A stretch of DNA of 22,609 bases from JAWPMV01 sp038527215 (GTDB taxonomy: Bacteria; Bacteroidota; Bacteroidia; J057). The DNA lies in the NCBI GenBank assembly GCA_038527215.1, contig JBCBGC010000138.1, positions 1 to 22,609 on the forward strand. The letters run 5' to 3'. Made by a program: the position numbers and the translations under genes. Positions 7,630 to 17,000 of the stretch are shown in pieces. A model generated the notes under the pieces. It was not told where the DNA came from and made no database searches. It was given only the letters and a program-made list of their open reading frames with translations. Position 1 is the stretch's first letter; each line of letters begins with the position of its first letter.

Positions 7630-7660
7630 CTATCTTACAAGGGGCATAAAGTCTGCCAAA
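7630..7660 (-). promoter_or_regulatory. Weak candidate -33/-7 promoter before the unknown secreted protein
   Basis: On the - strand TTTG (7660-7657) is followed after 19 bases by TAAGATAG (7637-7630), which matches 4 of 6 fixed positions of TAnnTTTG. It lies in the 53-bp gap between glyA and the secreted-protein gene. The -33 element and spacing fit well, but the -7 element is poor. Confidence 0.25.
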
Positions 7661-7666
7661 AGCGGT

Positions 7667-8941
7667 TTATTCCCAGGTAAACATGGGAAATTTTTGCATA
7701 TACTCATTCACCTCTCCCCGCACCTGCCCGATCACCGTCTCATTTTCCGGATCGATCAGGACACGATCAATAAAGGAAGCCACCATTTTCATGTCTTCCT
7801 CTTTGAGCCCTCGGGTGGTCAGCGCAGAAGAACCGAGACGCATGCCACTGGTTACCATAGGACTTTCGGTGTCGAAAGGCACCATATTCTTATTGATGGT
7901 GATGTCTGCTCGTACCAGGCTTTCCTCGGCTACCTTACCGGTAACGCCTTTGTTTCGCAGGTCAATCAGCATGGAATGATTGTCGGTTCCTCCAGAAATA
8001 ACGCCGTATCCTAACTCCAGCATAGACTGGGCAAGGGTCTGGGCATTTTTGATGACTTGCTCTCCGTAGGTAGCAAATTCGGGACGAAGCGCCTCCCCAA
8101 AAGCGATGGCTTTGGCCGCAATGATGTGCATCAGCGGGCCTCCCTGGGTACCGGGGAATACGGCAGAGTCCAGGATAGAACCGGTTTTCCGGACAGTGCC
8201 TTTACGCGTGGTAAGGCCTAGAGGATTAGGACCGTTTTTACCGACCAGAATCATGCCTCCGCGGGTCCCTCGCAGGGTTTTATGGGTGGTGGTGGTTACT
8301 ATGTCGCAATGCGCTAGCGGGTTGTTCAGCAAGCCTTTGGCGATCAGGCCCGCAGGGTGGGAGATGTCAGCCATGAGGATGGCGCCAACTTCATTGGCTA
8401 CTTCACGGAACACCTCATAATCCCAATCCCGGGAATAGCTGCTGGCTCCCATGATGATCAGCTTAGGCTGCTCTTTCCGGGCCACATCCCGCATTTGATC
8501 CAAATCTACCCGGCCGGTATCCTTATGCACCCCATAGAACATAGGGCGGTAGGTTTTTCCAGAAAAATTGACAGGAGAACCATGGGTAAGGTGACCGCCG
8601 TGGGAAAGATCAAACCCGAGGATGGTATCGCCTGGCTTTAAGAGGGCCAGAAATACTGCGGCATTGGCCTGAGCACCGGAATGGGGCTGGACATTGACCC
8701 ACTCTGCGCCAAATAATTCCTTGGCGCGGTCCCGGGCCAGGTTTTCAGCCTCGTCCACAAACTGGCAGCCTCCATAATATCTTTTTCCAGGCAGGCCCTC
8801 AGCGTATTTATTGGTCAGGCAACTCCCAGCGGCCTCCAGCACGGCCTCGCTCACGAAGTTCTCGGAAGCAATCAGCTCTATTCCCTCCAGCTGACGCTTT
8901 TTTTCTTTTTCTATGATAGAAAAAATGGGATCCTGTGTCAT
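7667..8941 (-). CDS. glyA: Serine hydroxymethyltransferase
   Basis: This PLP-dependent enzyme interconverts serine + tetrahydrofolate and glycine + 5,10-methylene-tetrahydrofolate, the main source of one-carbon units. The 424-residue form is of normal family length. Visible signatures are the N-terminal IELIASENFVS, the YAEGLPGKRYYGG substrate loop, HSGAQANAAV, the DLSHGGHLTHG stretch, and the PLP lysine in TTTTHKTLRGTRGGM (K221). I prefer ATG 8941 (MTQDPIFSIIEKEK), where family similarity begins. ATG 8974 would add eleven Ser/Asn-rich residues and is possible. The pyrR-like gene ends 39 bases before ATG 8974 (72 before ATG 8941), so the two may be cotranscribed. Confidence 0.96.
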   Translation of the reverse strand: MTQDPIFSIIEKEKKRQLEGIELIASENFVSEAVLEAAGSCLTNKYAEGLPGKRYYGGCQFVDEAENLARDRAKELFGAEWVNVQPHSGAQANAAVFLALLKPGDTILGFDLSHGGHLTHGSPVNFSGKTYRPMFYGVHKDTGRVDLDQMRDVARKEQPKLIIMGASSYSRDWDYEVFREVANEVGAILMADISHPAGLIAKGLLNNPLAHCDIVTTTTHKTLRGTRGGMILVGKNGPNPLGLTTRKGTVRKTGSILDSAVFPGTQGGPLMHIIAAKAIAFGEALRPEFATYGEQVIKNAQTLAQSMLELGYGVISGGTDNHSMLIDLRNKGVTGKVAEESLVRADITINKNMVPFDTESPMVTSGMRLGSSALTTRGLKEEDMKMVASFIDRVLIDPENETVIGQVRGEVNEYMQKFPMFTWE

Positions 8942-9013
8942 GGTGTTGGAGTTGGAAGTTGATTCTGAAATCATGTTAGTTAGATAGTCTTATGCAACAA
9001 AGAAAAGGTAGTC

Positions 9014-9529
9014 TTACATTAAATAGGCTTCTGCCGTTTCCTTTTCAGGCACAATCTCGACAGAAATGTGCTGAGAAAGGGTAGTGGCCATTTCCAATCC
9101 GACAAAGTCAGAGGAAACCGGCATCTTTCGGTGCCCCCGGTCAATCAAAACGGCCGTTTGGATGGATTTTGGGGTGGCTTGCAGGAGGATGGATACCACA
9201 TTTAATAAGGTAGATCCGGTATACAAGACATCATCTACCACGACAATCGGTTTGTCCCGAAGGTGTTCCAATTCCTCAGAAAGCTCGATGCCAATTTCAG
9301 GTGAGCCTTGAGACCGGTCCAGGCTTGCCTGTATAAACCGAATGTGTAAAGGGCTGATGGCTGAAAGATAGGCACACAGTTTTTCTGCCAGGTAGCCTCC
9401 TCTTTCATCTATGCCAATTACCAGCAATTCATTTTCCTGGTAGTTGGCCTCATATAACTCAAAGGCCATCCTTTTCAACCTTGCGGTAATCGCAACCTGA
9501 TCAAGGATTTTTGTTTTGGTACCAGCCAT
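9014..9529 (-). CDS. pyrR: PyrR-like phosphoribosyltransferase
   Basis: The 171-residue type I phosphoribosyltransferase has the PRPP-binding loop IVVVDDVLYTGST (residues 95-107). The later LIDRGHRKMPVSSDFVG stretch (128-144) closely resembles Bacillus PyrR (LVDRGHRELPIRADYIG), as does the N-terminal ILDQ...RLKRMA. Firmicute PyrR is a UMP-responsive attenuation protein with weak uracil phosphoribosyltransferase activity. No pyrimidine gene or PyrR-binding leader is visible here, so an RNA-regulatory role in this organism is unproven and the safe description is phosphoribosyltransferase. The gene follows the rpoC terminator and precedes glyA, which suggests it has its own promoter, but I could not identify one convincingly. 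Confidence 0.75.
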   Translation of the reverse strand: MAGTKTKILDQVAITARLKRMAFELYEANYQENELLVIGIDERGGYLAEKLCAYLSAISPLHIRFIQASLDRSQGSPEIGIELSEELEHLRDKPIVVVDDVLYTGSTLLNVVSILLQATPKSIQTAVLIDRGHRKMPVSSDFVGLEMATTLSQHISVEIVPEKETAEAYLM

Positions 9530-9584
9530 AGCGAACGTTAGCCTTGGAAAATGATTTAGCTGCTTAAAAATACGAATATCCCCT

Positions 9585-9616
9585 AAAAAAAACGGAGGGG
9601 AAATCCCCTCCGTTTT
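9585..9616 (-). terminator. Rho-independent terminator after rpoC
   Basis: On the - strand a 12-bp stem (AAAACGGAGGGG / CCCCTCCGTTTT with loop ATTT; arms 9605-9616 and 9589-9600) runs directly into eight T residues (9592-9585). It starts 22 bases past the rpoC stop and closes the long ribosomal-protein/RNA-polymerase operon. Confidence 0.9.
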
Positions 9617-9638
9617 GAAAATCTTTACAAAATATTAC

Positions 9639-12600
9639 TTAGTCGAGGAGCGCTTCGGAAGGCTTACCCGCCATACGCTCTTCATACTCAGTTTTATCAG
9701 CGACAATGATGTCCTGGTACTTTCTGAGACCGGTACCTGCAGGAATCAGGTGTCCTACAATTACGTTCTCTTTCAGTCCCTTCAGATCATCAGTCTTGGC
9801 CATGATAGCGGCCTCACTCAGAACCTTGGTGGTCTCCTGGAATGAAGCAGCAGACAACCAGCTCTTCGTACCCAGTGATGAACGGGTAATCCCCATCAGC
9901 ACCGGCTTACAAACTGCAGAACGAGCCTCTCTGGCTTCTGCAAGCTGCTTGTCGTTTCTCCGCAGCTGAGAGTTTTCATCTCTGAGCTGACGCTGAGACA
10001 CAATCTGACCTGGTTTCAAGGTAGTGGATTCTCCCGCCTCGACGACGACGAGCTTATCAAAGATCCAGTCATTTTCCTCCTGGAAGTCCAGACGGTTGAC
10101 CACCTCTTTTTCAAGGAAAATCGTATCACCGGCATCCACGATTTCTACCTTCTGCATCATCTGACGTACGATTACCTCGATATGTTTATCGTTAATCGGT
10201 ACCCCCTGCATCCGGTATACTTCCTGGATTTCATTTACGATATACGCCTGAACCGCACTCGGTCCTTTGATGGCCAGAATGTCTTTAGGCGCGATCGCTC
10301 CATCAGAGAGCATTTCACCAGACATGACGTAATCTCCGTCATGCACCAGGATATGCTTCTTCAGGTTGACCAGGTAGCGGATTTCATCAGATCCATCTGG
10401 TGGGTTAATAAACACCTCACGGTTACCCCGCTTGATGCCTCCCAGTCTGACGACTCCCTCAATCGCTGAAACGATGGCAGGGTTGGATGGATTCCTTGCT
10501 TCAAAGAGCTCAGTAACCCGAGGCAGACCACCGGTAATATCCGCCGTACCACCACCGGAACGAGGGATCTTCACCATGACCTGACCGGCCGTTACTTTTT
10601 CATTATCATCAATGACCAGGTGGGCACCTACGGGTAGGTTGTAAGAACGAAGTTCTTCCCCTTTGTTGTTCATGATGATAATCGTCGGGTTGATAGACTT
10701 ATCCCGGCTATCGATGATCACCTTCTCTTTGTGTCCGGTTTGCTCATCGGTATCTTCCAGATAGGTAACCCCTTCCTTAACGTCTTCCAGGACGATTTTT
10801 CCTTCAAACTCAGAGATAATTACCGAGTTGTAAGGGTCCCAGCTACAGAGGAGGTCGCCTTTCTTCACTTTCCTTTTATCCTTGGCGAAAAGGCTGGAGC
10901 CATAAGGCACCTTGTTGGAGAAGAGGATACGAGACTGATCATCCAGAATTTTCAGTTTACCTGTCCGGCTGATCACCACTTTCACCATTTCCCCATCTTT
11001 TTCGCGCTCAACCGTTCTCACGTTTTCGAGGGCCAGCTTACCATCAAATTTGGCTACCAGCTCACTCATATTGGCCACGCGCTGCGCAGTACCACCCACG
11101 TGGAAGGTACGCAAGGTCAGCTGGGTACCAGGCTCACCGATAGACTGGGCGGCGATAACGCCAACGGTCTCTCCAACCTCTACCAGCATACCGTTACCGA
11201 GGTTTCGGCCGTAACATTTGGCACATACCCCTTGCTTGGATTCGCAGGTAAGTACGGAGCGGATTTCAACACTTTCAATCGGCGTGGCTTCAATCTCGCG
11301 AACCACGTCTTCGTCTATGTTTTCCCCAGCTCCCACGATCAATCTCTCAGGATCTAAGGGATCATATACATTATCCAGGGATACGCGACCCAGAATCCGC
11401 TCTCCGAGCGGCTGAATAATGTCCTCATTTTCTTTGAGGGCAGTAATGGTCAGGCCACGTAAGGTACCACAGTCTAACTGAGTAATGATGACATCCTGGG
11501 CCACATCTACCAGACGACGGGTCAGGTAACCAGCATCCGCTGTCTTAAGGGCAGTATCAGCCAGACCTTTACGGGCACCGTGGGTAGAGATGAAGTACTC
11601 CAGTACAGAAAGTCCCTCCTTGAAGTTGGCAAGGATCGGGTTTTCGATGATCTCACCAGCAGAACCTTTGAGGGTTTTCTGCGGCTTGGCCATCAGACCA
11701 CGCATACCACCGAGCTGACGAATCTGCTCTTTAGAACCACGGGCTCCGGAGTGGAACATCATGTAGATGTTGTTAAATCCATCCTTATCGTTGGCCAATT
11801 GCTTCATCAGCGTCTCGGTCAAACGGGAGTTGGTGTGGGTCCAGATATCGATTACCTGGTTGTAGCGTTCGTTTTCCGTAATGAGTCCCATGTTATAGTT
11901 CATGGAGACTTCCTCAATTTTACCTTCCGCTTCTTTGATGAGTTTGTCCTTTTCTTTCGGTACAATCACCTCATTCAAGGAGAAGGAAAGACCACCTTTG
12001 AAGGCCTCCTGGAATCCGAGGTCTTTGAGGTCATCGAGGAATTTTACGGTATCTACCAGACCAGCTTTGATGAAGATTTGGTTAATAACCTTCCGCATGG
12101 TCTTCTTAGACAAGAGAATGTTGACAAAACCAGCCTTCTTAGGTACGATCTTGTTAAAGAGTACCCGTCCGACGGTGGTTTCAACGATTTCTGTATGAGG
12201 CTCTCCGTATTCGTTCAGGAGGGCTTCGCCAGTAGACTCATCCAGTTTTGGCATCCGCACCTTAATGATGGCGTGCTTCGCAGCAACCCCTTCATTGTAG
12301 GCAATTTCTACTTCTTCGGGGCTACCGAAGAGCAGTCCTTCGCCACGCTGACCGGGACGGCCTTTGGTGAGGTAATAAACCCCCAATACCATATCCTGCG
12401 TTGGCAGGGTAATCGGCGAACCGTTGGCAGGGTGAAGGATGTTGTGGCTGGCCAGCATCAAGACGATGGCTTCCAGGGCCGCCTCATTACTGAGTGGCAC
12501 GTGAACGGCCATTTGGTCCCCATCAAAGTCAGCGTTAAATCCTGTACAAACCAGGGGATGCAATTGAATGGCTTTACCTTCCACCAGACGAGGCAGGAAG

Positions 12601-13949
12601 GCCTGAATACCCAAACGGTGCAGGGTTGGTGCACGGTTGAGCATCACCGGGTGTCCTTTGAGGATGTTCTCGAGAATATCCCAGATCACCGGATCGCGGC
12701 GGTCTACCAGCTTCTTGGCGCTTTTTACGGTTTTGACGATGCCACGCTCGATCAGTTTACGGATGACAAAAGGCTTGAACAGCTCAGCTGCCATAGACTT
12801 CGGAAGGCCACACTCATGCAGTTTCAGCTGAGGACCTACCACGATGACTGAACGACCAGAGTAGTCAACACGCTTACCGAGCAGGTTCTGACGGAAACGT
12901 CCCTGCTTACCTTTCAGCATGTCTGAAAGAGATTTGAGGGCGCGGTTGGAGTCAGACCTTACGGCGTTTACTTTCCGGGTATTGTCAAAGAGAGAATCGA
13001 CCGCTTCCTGGAGCATCCGCTTTTCGTTACGGAGAATTACTTCAGGGGCTTTGATCTCAATCAGACGCTTCAGACGGTTGTTACGAATAATGACCCGACG
13101 ATAGAGATCGTTAAGGTCAGAAGTTGCAAAACGTCCCCCTTCCAATGGAACCAGTGGGCGCAGTTCCGGTGGAATAACCGGTACAATGCGAATCACCATC
13201 CACTGAGGGTTGTTTTCGATCCGTCGGTTGGCACCCCGGAAAGCTTCTACAACTTTCAGACGCTTCAGGGCATCATTTTTCCGCTGCTGAGAAGTCTCGG
13301 TAGCGGCTTTTTGACGGAGGGTGTAGGAAAGCTCGTCCAGTTCGAGATTCCCCAAAAGTGCTTCAAGGGCTTCAGCACCCATTTTAGCGACAAATTTGTT
13401 GGGGTCATCGTCGGGTAGCATCTGGTTTTCCTTCGGCAGGGTTTCGAGGATATTCAGGTATTCCTCCTCTGTCAGGAAATCCATGTGCTGGACGCCTTCA
13501 CTTTCGAGTACGCCGGGGGTAATGACCACATAGCGCTCGTAGTAAATAATTTGATCTAATTTTTTACCTGTCAGACCCAACAGATAACCGATTTTACTCG
13601 GCAGGGTACGGAAGTACCAAATGTGAGCGACCGGTACCACGAGCTGAATGTGTCCCATTCTTTCGCGTCGTACCTTTTTCTCAGTAACCTCTACTCCACA
13701 GCGATCACAAATGATGCCTTTGTAGCGGATTCTTTTGTACTTACCACAATGGCATTCATAGTCCTTAACCGGACCAAAAATCCTTTCACAGAAAAGACCA
13801 TCCTTCTCCGGCTTATAGGTCCGGTAGTTGATGGTTTCAGGTTTAAGAACTTCGCCGTGTGAACGGTTTAGAATGGCTTCCGGGGAAGCAAGACTCACAG
13901 TGATTCTCTTAAAATCACTGGAAATTTTGGTGTTTTTGGCGATAGGCAT
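9639..13949 (-). CDS. rpoC: DNA-directed RNA polymerase subunit beta'
   Basis: This is the catalytic largest subunit of RNA polymerase. The 1436-residue protein is of typical Bacteroidota size. It has the N-terminal zinc site C66, C68, C81, C84 (ECHCGK ... CDRCGVEV), the active-site NADFDGDQ at 472-479 with the three Mg-binding Asp residues D474, D476 and D478, the bridge-helix/trigger-loop region (GARGSKEQIRQLGGMRGLM; GEPGTQLTLRTFH), and a second Cys cluster (CESKQGVCAKCYGR). The C-terminal end carries the usual IPAGTGLRKYQD motif. The start ATG 13947-13949 is preceded by a full GGAGGTAA six bases away, unlike the other genes of this cluster. It lies 84 bases after rpoB with an intervening hairpin and is followed by a terminator. 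Confidence 0.99.
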   Translation of the reverse strand: MPIAKNTKISSDFKRITVSLASPEAILNRSHGEVLKPETINYRTYKPEKDGLFCERIFGPVKDYECHCGKYKRIRYKGIICDRCGVEVTEKKVRRERMGHIQLVVPVAHIWYFRTLPSKIGYLLGLTGKKLDQIIYYERYVVITPGVLESEGVQHMDFLTEEEYLNILETLPKENQMLPDDDPNKFVAKMGAEALEALLGNLELDELSYTLRQKAATETSQQRKNDALKRLKVVEAFRGANRRIENNPQWMVIRIVPVIPPELRPLVPLEGGRFATSDLNDLYRRVIIRNNRLKRLIEIKAPEVILRNEKRMLQEAVDSLFDNTRKVNAVRSDSNRALKSLSDMLKGKQGRFRQNLLGKRVDYSGRSVIVVGPQLKLHECGLPKSMAAELFKPFVIRKLIERGIVKTVKSAKKLVDRRDPVIWDILENILKGHPVMLNRAPTLHRLGIQAFLPRLVEGKAIQLHPLVCTGFNADFDGDQMAVHVPLSNEAALEAIVLMLASHNILHPANGSPITLPTQDMVLGVYYLTKGRPGQRGEGLLFGSPEEVEIAYNEGVAAKHAIIKVRMPKLDESTGEALLNEYGEPHTEIVETTVGRVLFNKIVPKKAGFVNILLSKKTMRKVINQIFIKAGLVDTVKFLDDLKDLGFQEAFKGGLSFSLNEVIVPKEKDKLIKEAEGKIEEVSMNYNMGLITENERYNQVIDIWTHTNSRLTETLMKQLANDKDGFNNIYMMFHSGARGSKEQIRQLGGMRGLMAKPQKTLKGSAGEIIENPILANFKEGLSVLEYFISTHGARKGLADTALKTADAGYLTRRLVDVAQDVIITQLDCGTLRGLTITALKENEDIIQPLGERILGRVSLDNVYDPLDPERLIVGAGENIDEDVVREIEATPIESVEIRSVLTCESKQGVCAKCYGRNLGNGMLVEVGETVGVIAAQSIGEPGTQLTLRTFHVGGTAQRVANMSELVAKFDGKLALENVRTVEREKDGEMVKVVISRTGKLKILDDQSRILFSNKVPYGSSLFAKDKRKVKKGDLLCSWDPYNSVIISEFEGKIVLEDVKEGVTYLEDTDEQTGHKEKVIIDSRDKSINPTIIIMNNKGEELRSYNLPVGAHLVIDDNEKVTAGQVMVKIPRSGGGTADITGGLPRVTELFEARNPSNPAIVSAIEGVVRLGGIKRGNREVFINPPDGSDEIRYLVNLKKHILVHDGDYVMSGEMLSDGAIAPKDILAIKGPSAVQAYIVNEIQEVYRMQGVPINDKHIEVIVRQMMQKVEIVDAGDTIFLEKEVVNRLDFQEENDWIFDKLVVVEAGESTTLKPGQIVSQRQLRDENSQLRRNDKQLAEAREARSAVCKPVLMGITRSSLGTKSWLSAASFQETTKVLSEAAIMAKTDDLKGLKENVIVGHLIPAGTGLRKYQDIIVADKTEYEERMAGKPSEALLD

Positions 13950-13952
13950 GCG

Positions 13953-13960
13953 TTACCTCC
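13953..13960 (-). promoter_or_regulatory. Strong Shine-Dalgarno sequence of rpoC
   Basis: On the - strand GGAGGTAA is followed by CGC and then ATG, so GGAGG is six bases from the start codon. This is a near-perfect complement to the 16S rRNA tail. Most genes here start after A-rich leaders (tuf, rplL and rplK have no such motif), and Bacteroidota ribosomes generally make little use of this pairing. Confidence 0.75.
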
Positions 13961-14002
13961 AATAATTAGTTTCCTATGATCGATCTCAGGAATATGTAGT
14001 AG

Positions 14003-14027
14003 GGAGCTCCCCCGCGGAGGGAGCTCC
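14003..14027 (-). other. Hairpin between rpoB and rpoC
   Basis: A perfect 9-bp inverted repeat, GGAGCTCCC (14003-14011) / GGGAGCTCC (14019-14027), has a 7-base loop CCGCGGA. It lies 6 bases past the rpoB stop. No T-run follows on the - strand, so an RNA-processing or stability element is more likely than a terminator. Confidence 0.6.
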
Positions 14028-14033
14028 TCAATC

Positions 14034-17000
14034 TTATTCTAATGTCACTTCCAGGGCCAGGCCGCGAAGTTCGTGAATCAATACGTTGAATGACTCAGGA
14101 ACGCCTGGGGTCGGAAGTACATCACCTTTGACGATGGATTCGTACACTTTGGCACGACCCACCACGTCATCTGATTTTACCGTCAGCATCTCCCGCAAGA
14201 TGTGGGCGGCACCGAAGGCTTCCAGGGCCCACACCTCCATCTCACCAAAACGCTGTCCACCAAACTGGGCTTTACCACCCAGGGGCTGCTGCGTAATGAG
14301 CGAGTAGGGTCCGATAGAACGGGCGTGCATTTTGTCATCCACCAGGTGTCCCAGCTTCAACATATAAATGATGCCCACGGTAGTGGCTTCGCTGAAATGC
14401 TCACCCGTCTGTCCGTTGATGAGGTTGGCAACCCCAAAGTCAGGCAGTTTGGCTTTTTTCAGGTACTTATTCACATCATCCACGCTGGCACCATCAAAGA
14501 TAGGGGTGGCAAATTTCAAGCCGAGTCTCTTACCGGCCCAGGCCAGGATGGTTTCATATACCTGTCCCAGGTTCATCCGTGAAGGTACCCCCAGCGGGTT
14601 GAGGACAATATCTACAGGCGTTCCATCATCCAGGAAGGGCATATCCTCTACAGGGACGATTTTGGCCACTACCCCTTTGTTACCGTGGCGACCAGCCATT
14701 TTGTCCCCTACTTTCAGCTTACGCTTCTTGGCAACATAGACTTTGGCCAGTTTCAGGATACCGGAAGGTAGTTCGTCTCCTACTCTGATCTGGTATTCTT
14801 CCCGACGGAATTTACCTTCAATCAGGTCGAACTTCCGCTTATAGTTACGGAAGAGGGTTTCGATGTTTTTATTCATCTGCTCCTCTCCGGTCCATTCGTT
14901 TGCCAGGACGTCCAGGAAGTTCAGCGCCATGAGGGTCTTTTCGGTAAACTTCTTACCGGAAGGAATGACCTCTTCGTTGAACTTATTCTTCACGCCAGAA
15001 GACTTATAATCGCCCAACAGTTCCAGCAATTTGGAAACCATCAGGTTGTGCAATTCTGTCAGCTCGGTATTGTAGCGTTCTTCCAGATTTGCCAGGAGCT
15101 TCTTGTCGCGGGCTTTGGCTTTGCCTTCTTTTTTCTCCTTAGAAAAGAGCTTTTTGTCGATCACCACCCCGTGAATGGAAGGAGGTACACGCAAAGAAGC
15201 ATCCTTCACGTCTCCAGCTTTATCACCAAAGATGGCACGCAGCAGCTTTTCTTCCGGTGTCGGATCAGACTCACCTTTAGGGGTGATCTTACCGATCAGA
15301 ATATCGCCAGGATTCACTTCAGCGCCGACCCGGATCAATCCGTTTTCGTCGAGGTGTTTGATAGCATCTTCGCTCACGTTTGGAATCTCACGTGTCAGCT
15401 CTTCTTCACCTCGCTTGGTGTCCCGAACCTGCATGTCAAATTCCTCAATGTGAATCGAGGTGTAAACGTCCTCAGCGACTACACGTTCGGAAATCACGAT
15501 GGCATCCTCAAAGTTGTATCCCTGCCATGGCATAAAGGCCACCAACAGGTTTTTACCCAGGGCCAGTTCGCCATCCTCGGTAGAGTAGCCGTCGGCGATT
15601 ACCGTATCGCTATCTACTTTCTGTCCGGTTTTGACGACCGGCCGGAGGTTGATGGACGTATTCTGGTTGGTCCGCTGGAACTTAGTGATATCGTAGGTAA
15701 CGACGTTGGAGTTGAAGCTGATGAGATCGTCTACCGGAGAGCGGTCATACCGAATCACGATTTTTGATCCATCCACATAATCAACTACTCCAGGTCCGGA
15801 AGCTCTCAACATGGAGCGAGAATCCAGGGCTACCTTTTCTTCAATGCCTGTACCCACGATAGGGGCTTCAGGTACAAGAAGCGGTACCGCCTGACGCTGC
15901 ATGTTTGATCCCATCAGGGCCCGGTTGGCATCGTCATTTTCCAGGAAGGGGATCAGGGAAGCCGCCACACTCACAATCTGGTTGGGTGCAACGTCCATGT
16001 AAGCCACTTCTTCTGGAACTACCACTGGGAAGTCGCCCATTTTACGCGCTTTTACCCTTGGATTCTGGAAAGTTCCTTTATCCGTGATAGGTGCGTTTGA
16101 CTGAGCGATGATGGTATTATCTTCCTCTTCTGCACTGAGGTAAGTTGCCTCTGGGGCAATGTTGCCATCATCTACTTTACGATAAGGGGTTTCAATGAAG
16201 CCCATATCGTTGATTTTGGCGTAAGTACAGAGAGACGAAATCAATCCAATATTCGGTCCTTCCGGCGTCTCAATCGGACACAGACGGCCGTAGTGGGTAT
16301 AGTGAACGTCTCGTACCTCAAAGCCGGCACGTTCGCGAGACAGACCACCAGGTCCTAGAGCGGAAACCCGTCTTTTGTGCGTCAACTCAGCCAGTGGGTT
16401 CGTTTGATCCAGGAACTGGCTCAGCTGGTTGGTTCCGAAGAAGGAGTTGATGACGGAAGAAAGCGTACGGGCATTGATCAGGTCGGCAGGCGTAAAGATC
16501 TCGTTGTCGCGAATGTTCATCCGCTCACGGATCGTACGTGCCATACGAGCCAGTCCCACACTAAACTGAGAGTACAGCTGCTCCCCTACGGTTCTGACAC
16601 GACGGTTACTCAAATGGTCGATGTCATCTACGTGGGTCTTGGTATTCTGCAGTCCCACCAGGTACTCAACGATTTTGATGATATCGCTTTTAGTCAGGAC
16701 CTGGCTGTCCTCGTCATAAACTCCGTGGAGTTTTTTATTCAGACGATAGCGACCTACTTCACCCAGATCGTATCGCTTATCACTGAAGAACAATTTATCA
16801 ATAACTCCACGCGCAGTTTCCTCGTCTGGTGGCTCAGCATTTCTCAGCTGCCGGTAAATGAGGTCTACCGCCTCGCTCTGAGAGTTGGAGTTATCTTTCT
16901 GGAGCGTATTATAAATGATAGAGTATTCTGCGGCATTGGCGGTAGAAGATACCAGGATGATATGTTCCACGCCCGATTCCAGAATCTCTTCAATGTTATC

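Noticed and set aside
11580..12851. Long + strand open frame (423 codons) opposite rpoC
   Set aside because: It is antisense to the conserved core of rpoC, has no recognisable domain, and arises from codon bias on the other strand.
16330..16450. Rifampicin-resistance substitution in rpoB
   Set aside because: The Asp, His and Ser residues equivalent to E. coli 516, 526 and 531 are unchanged.
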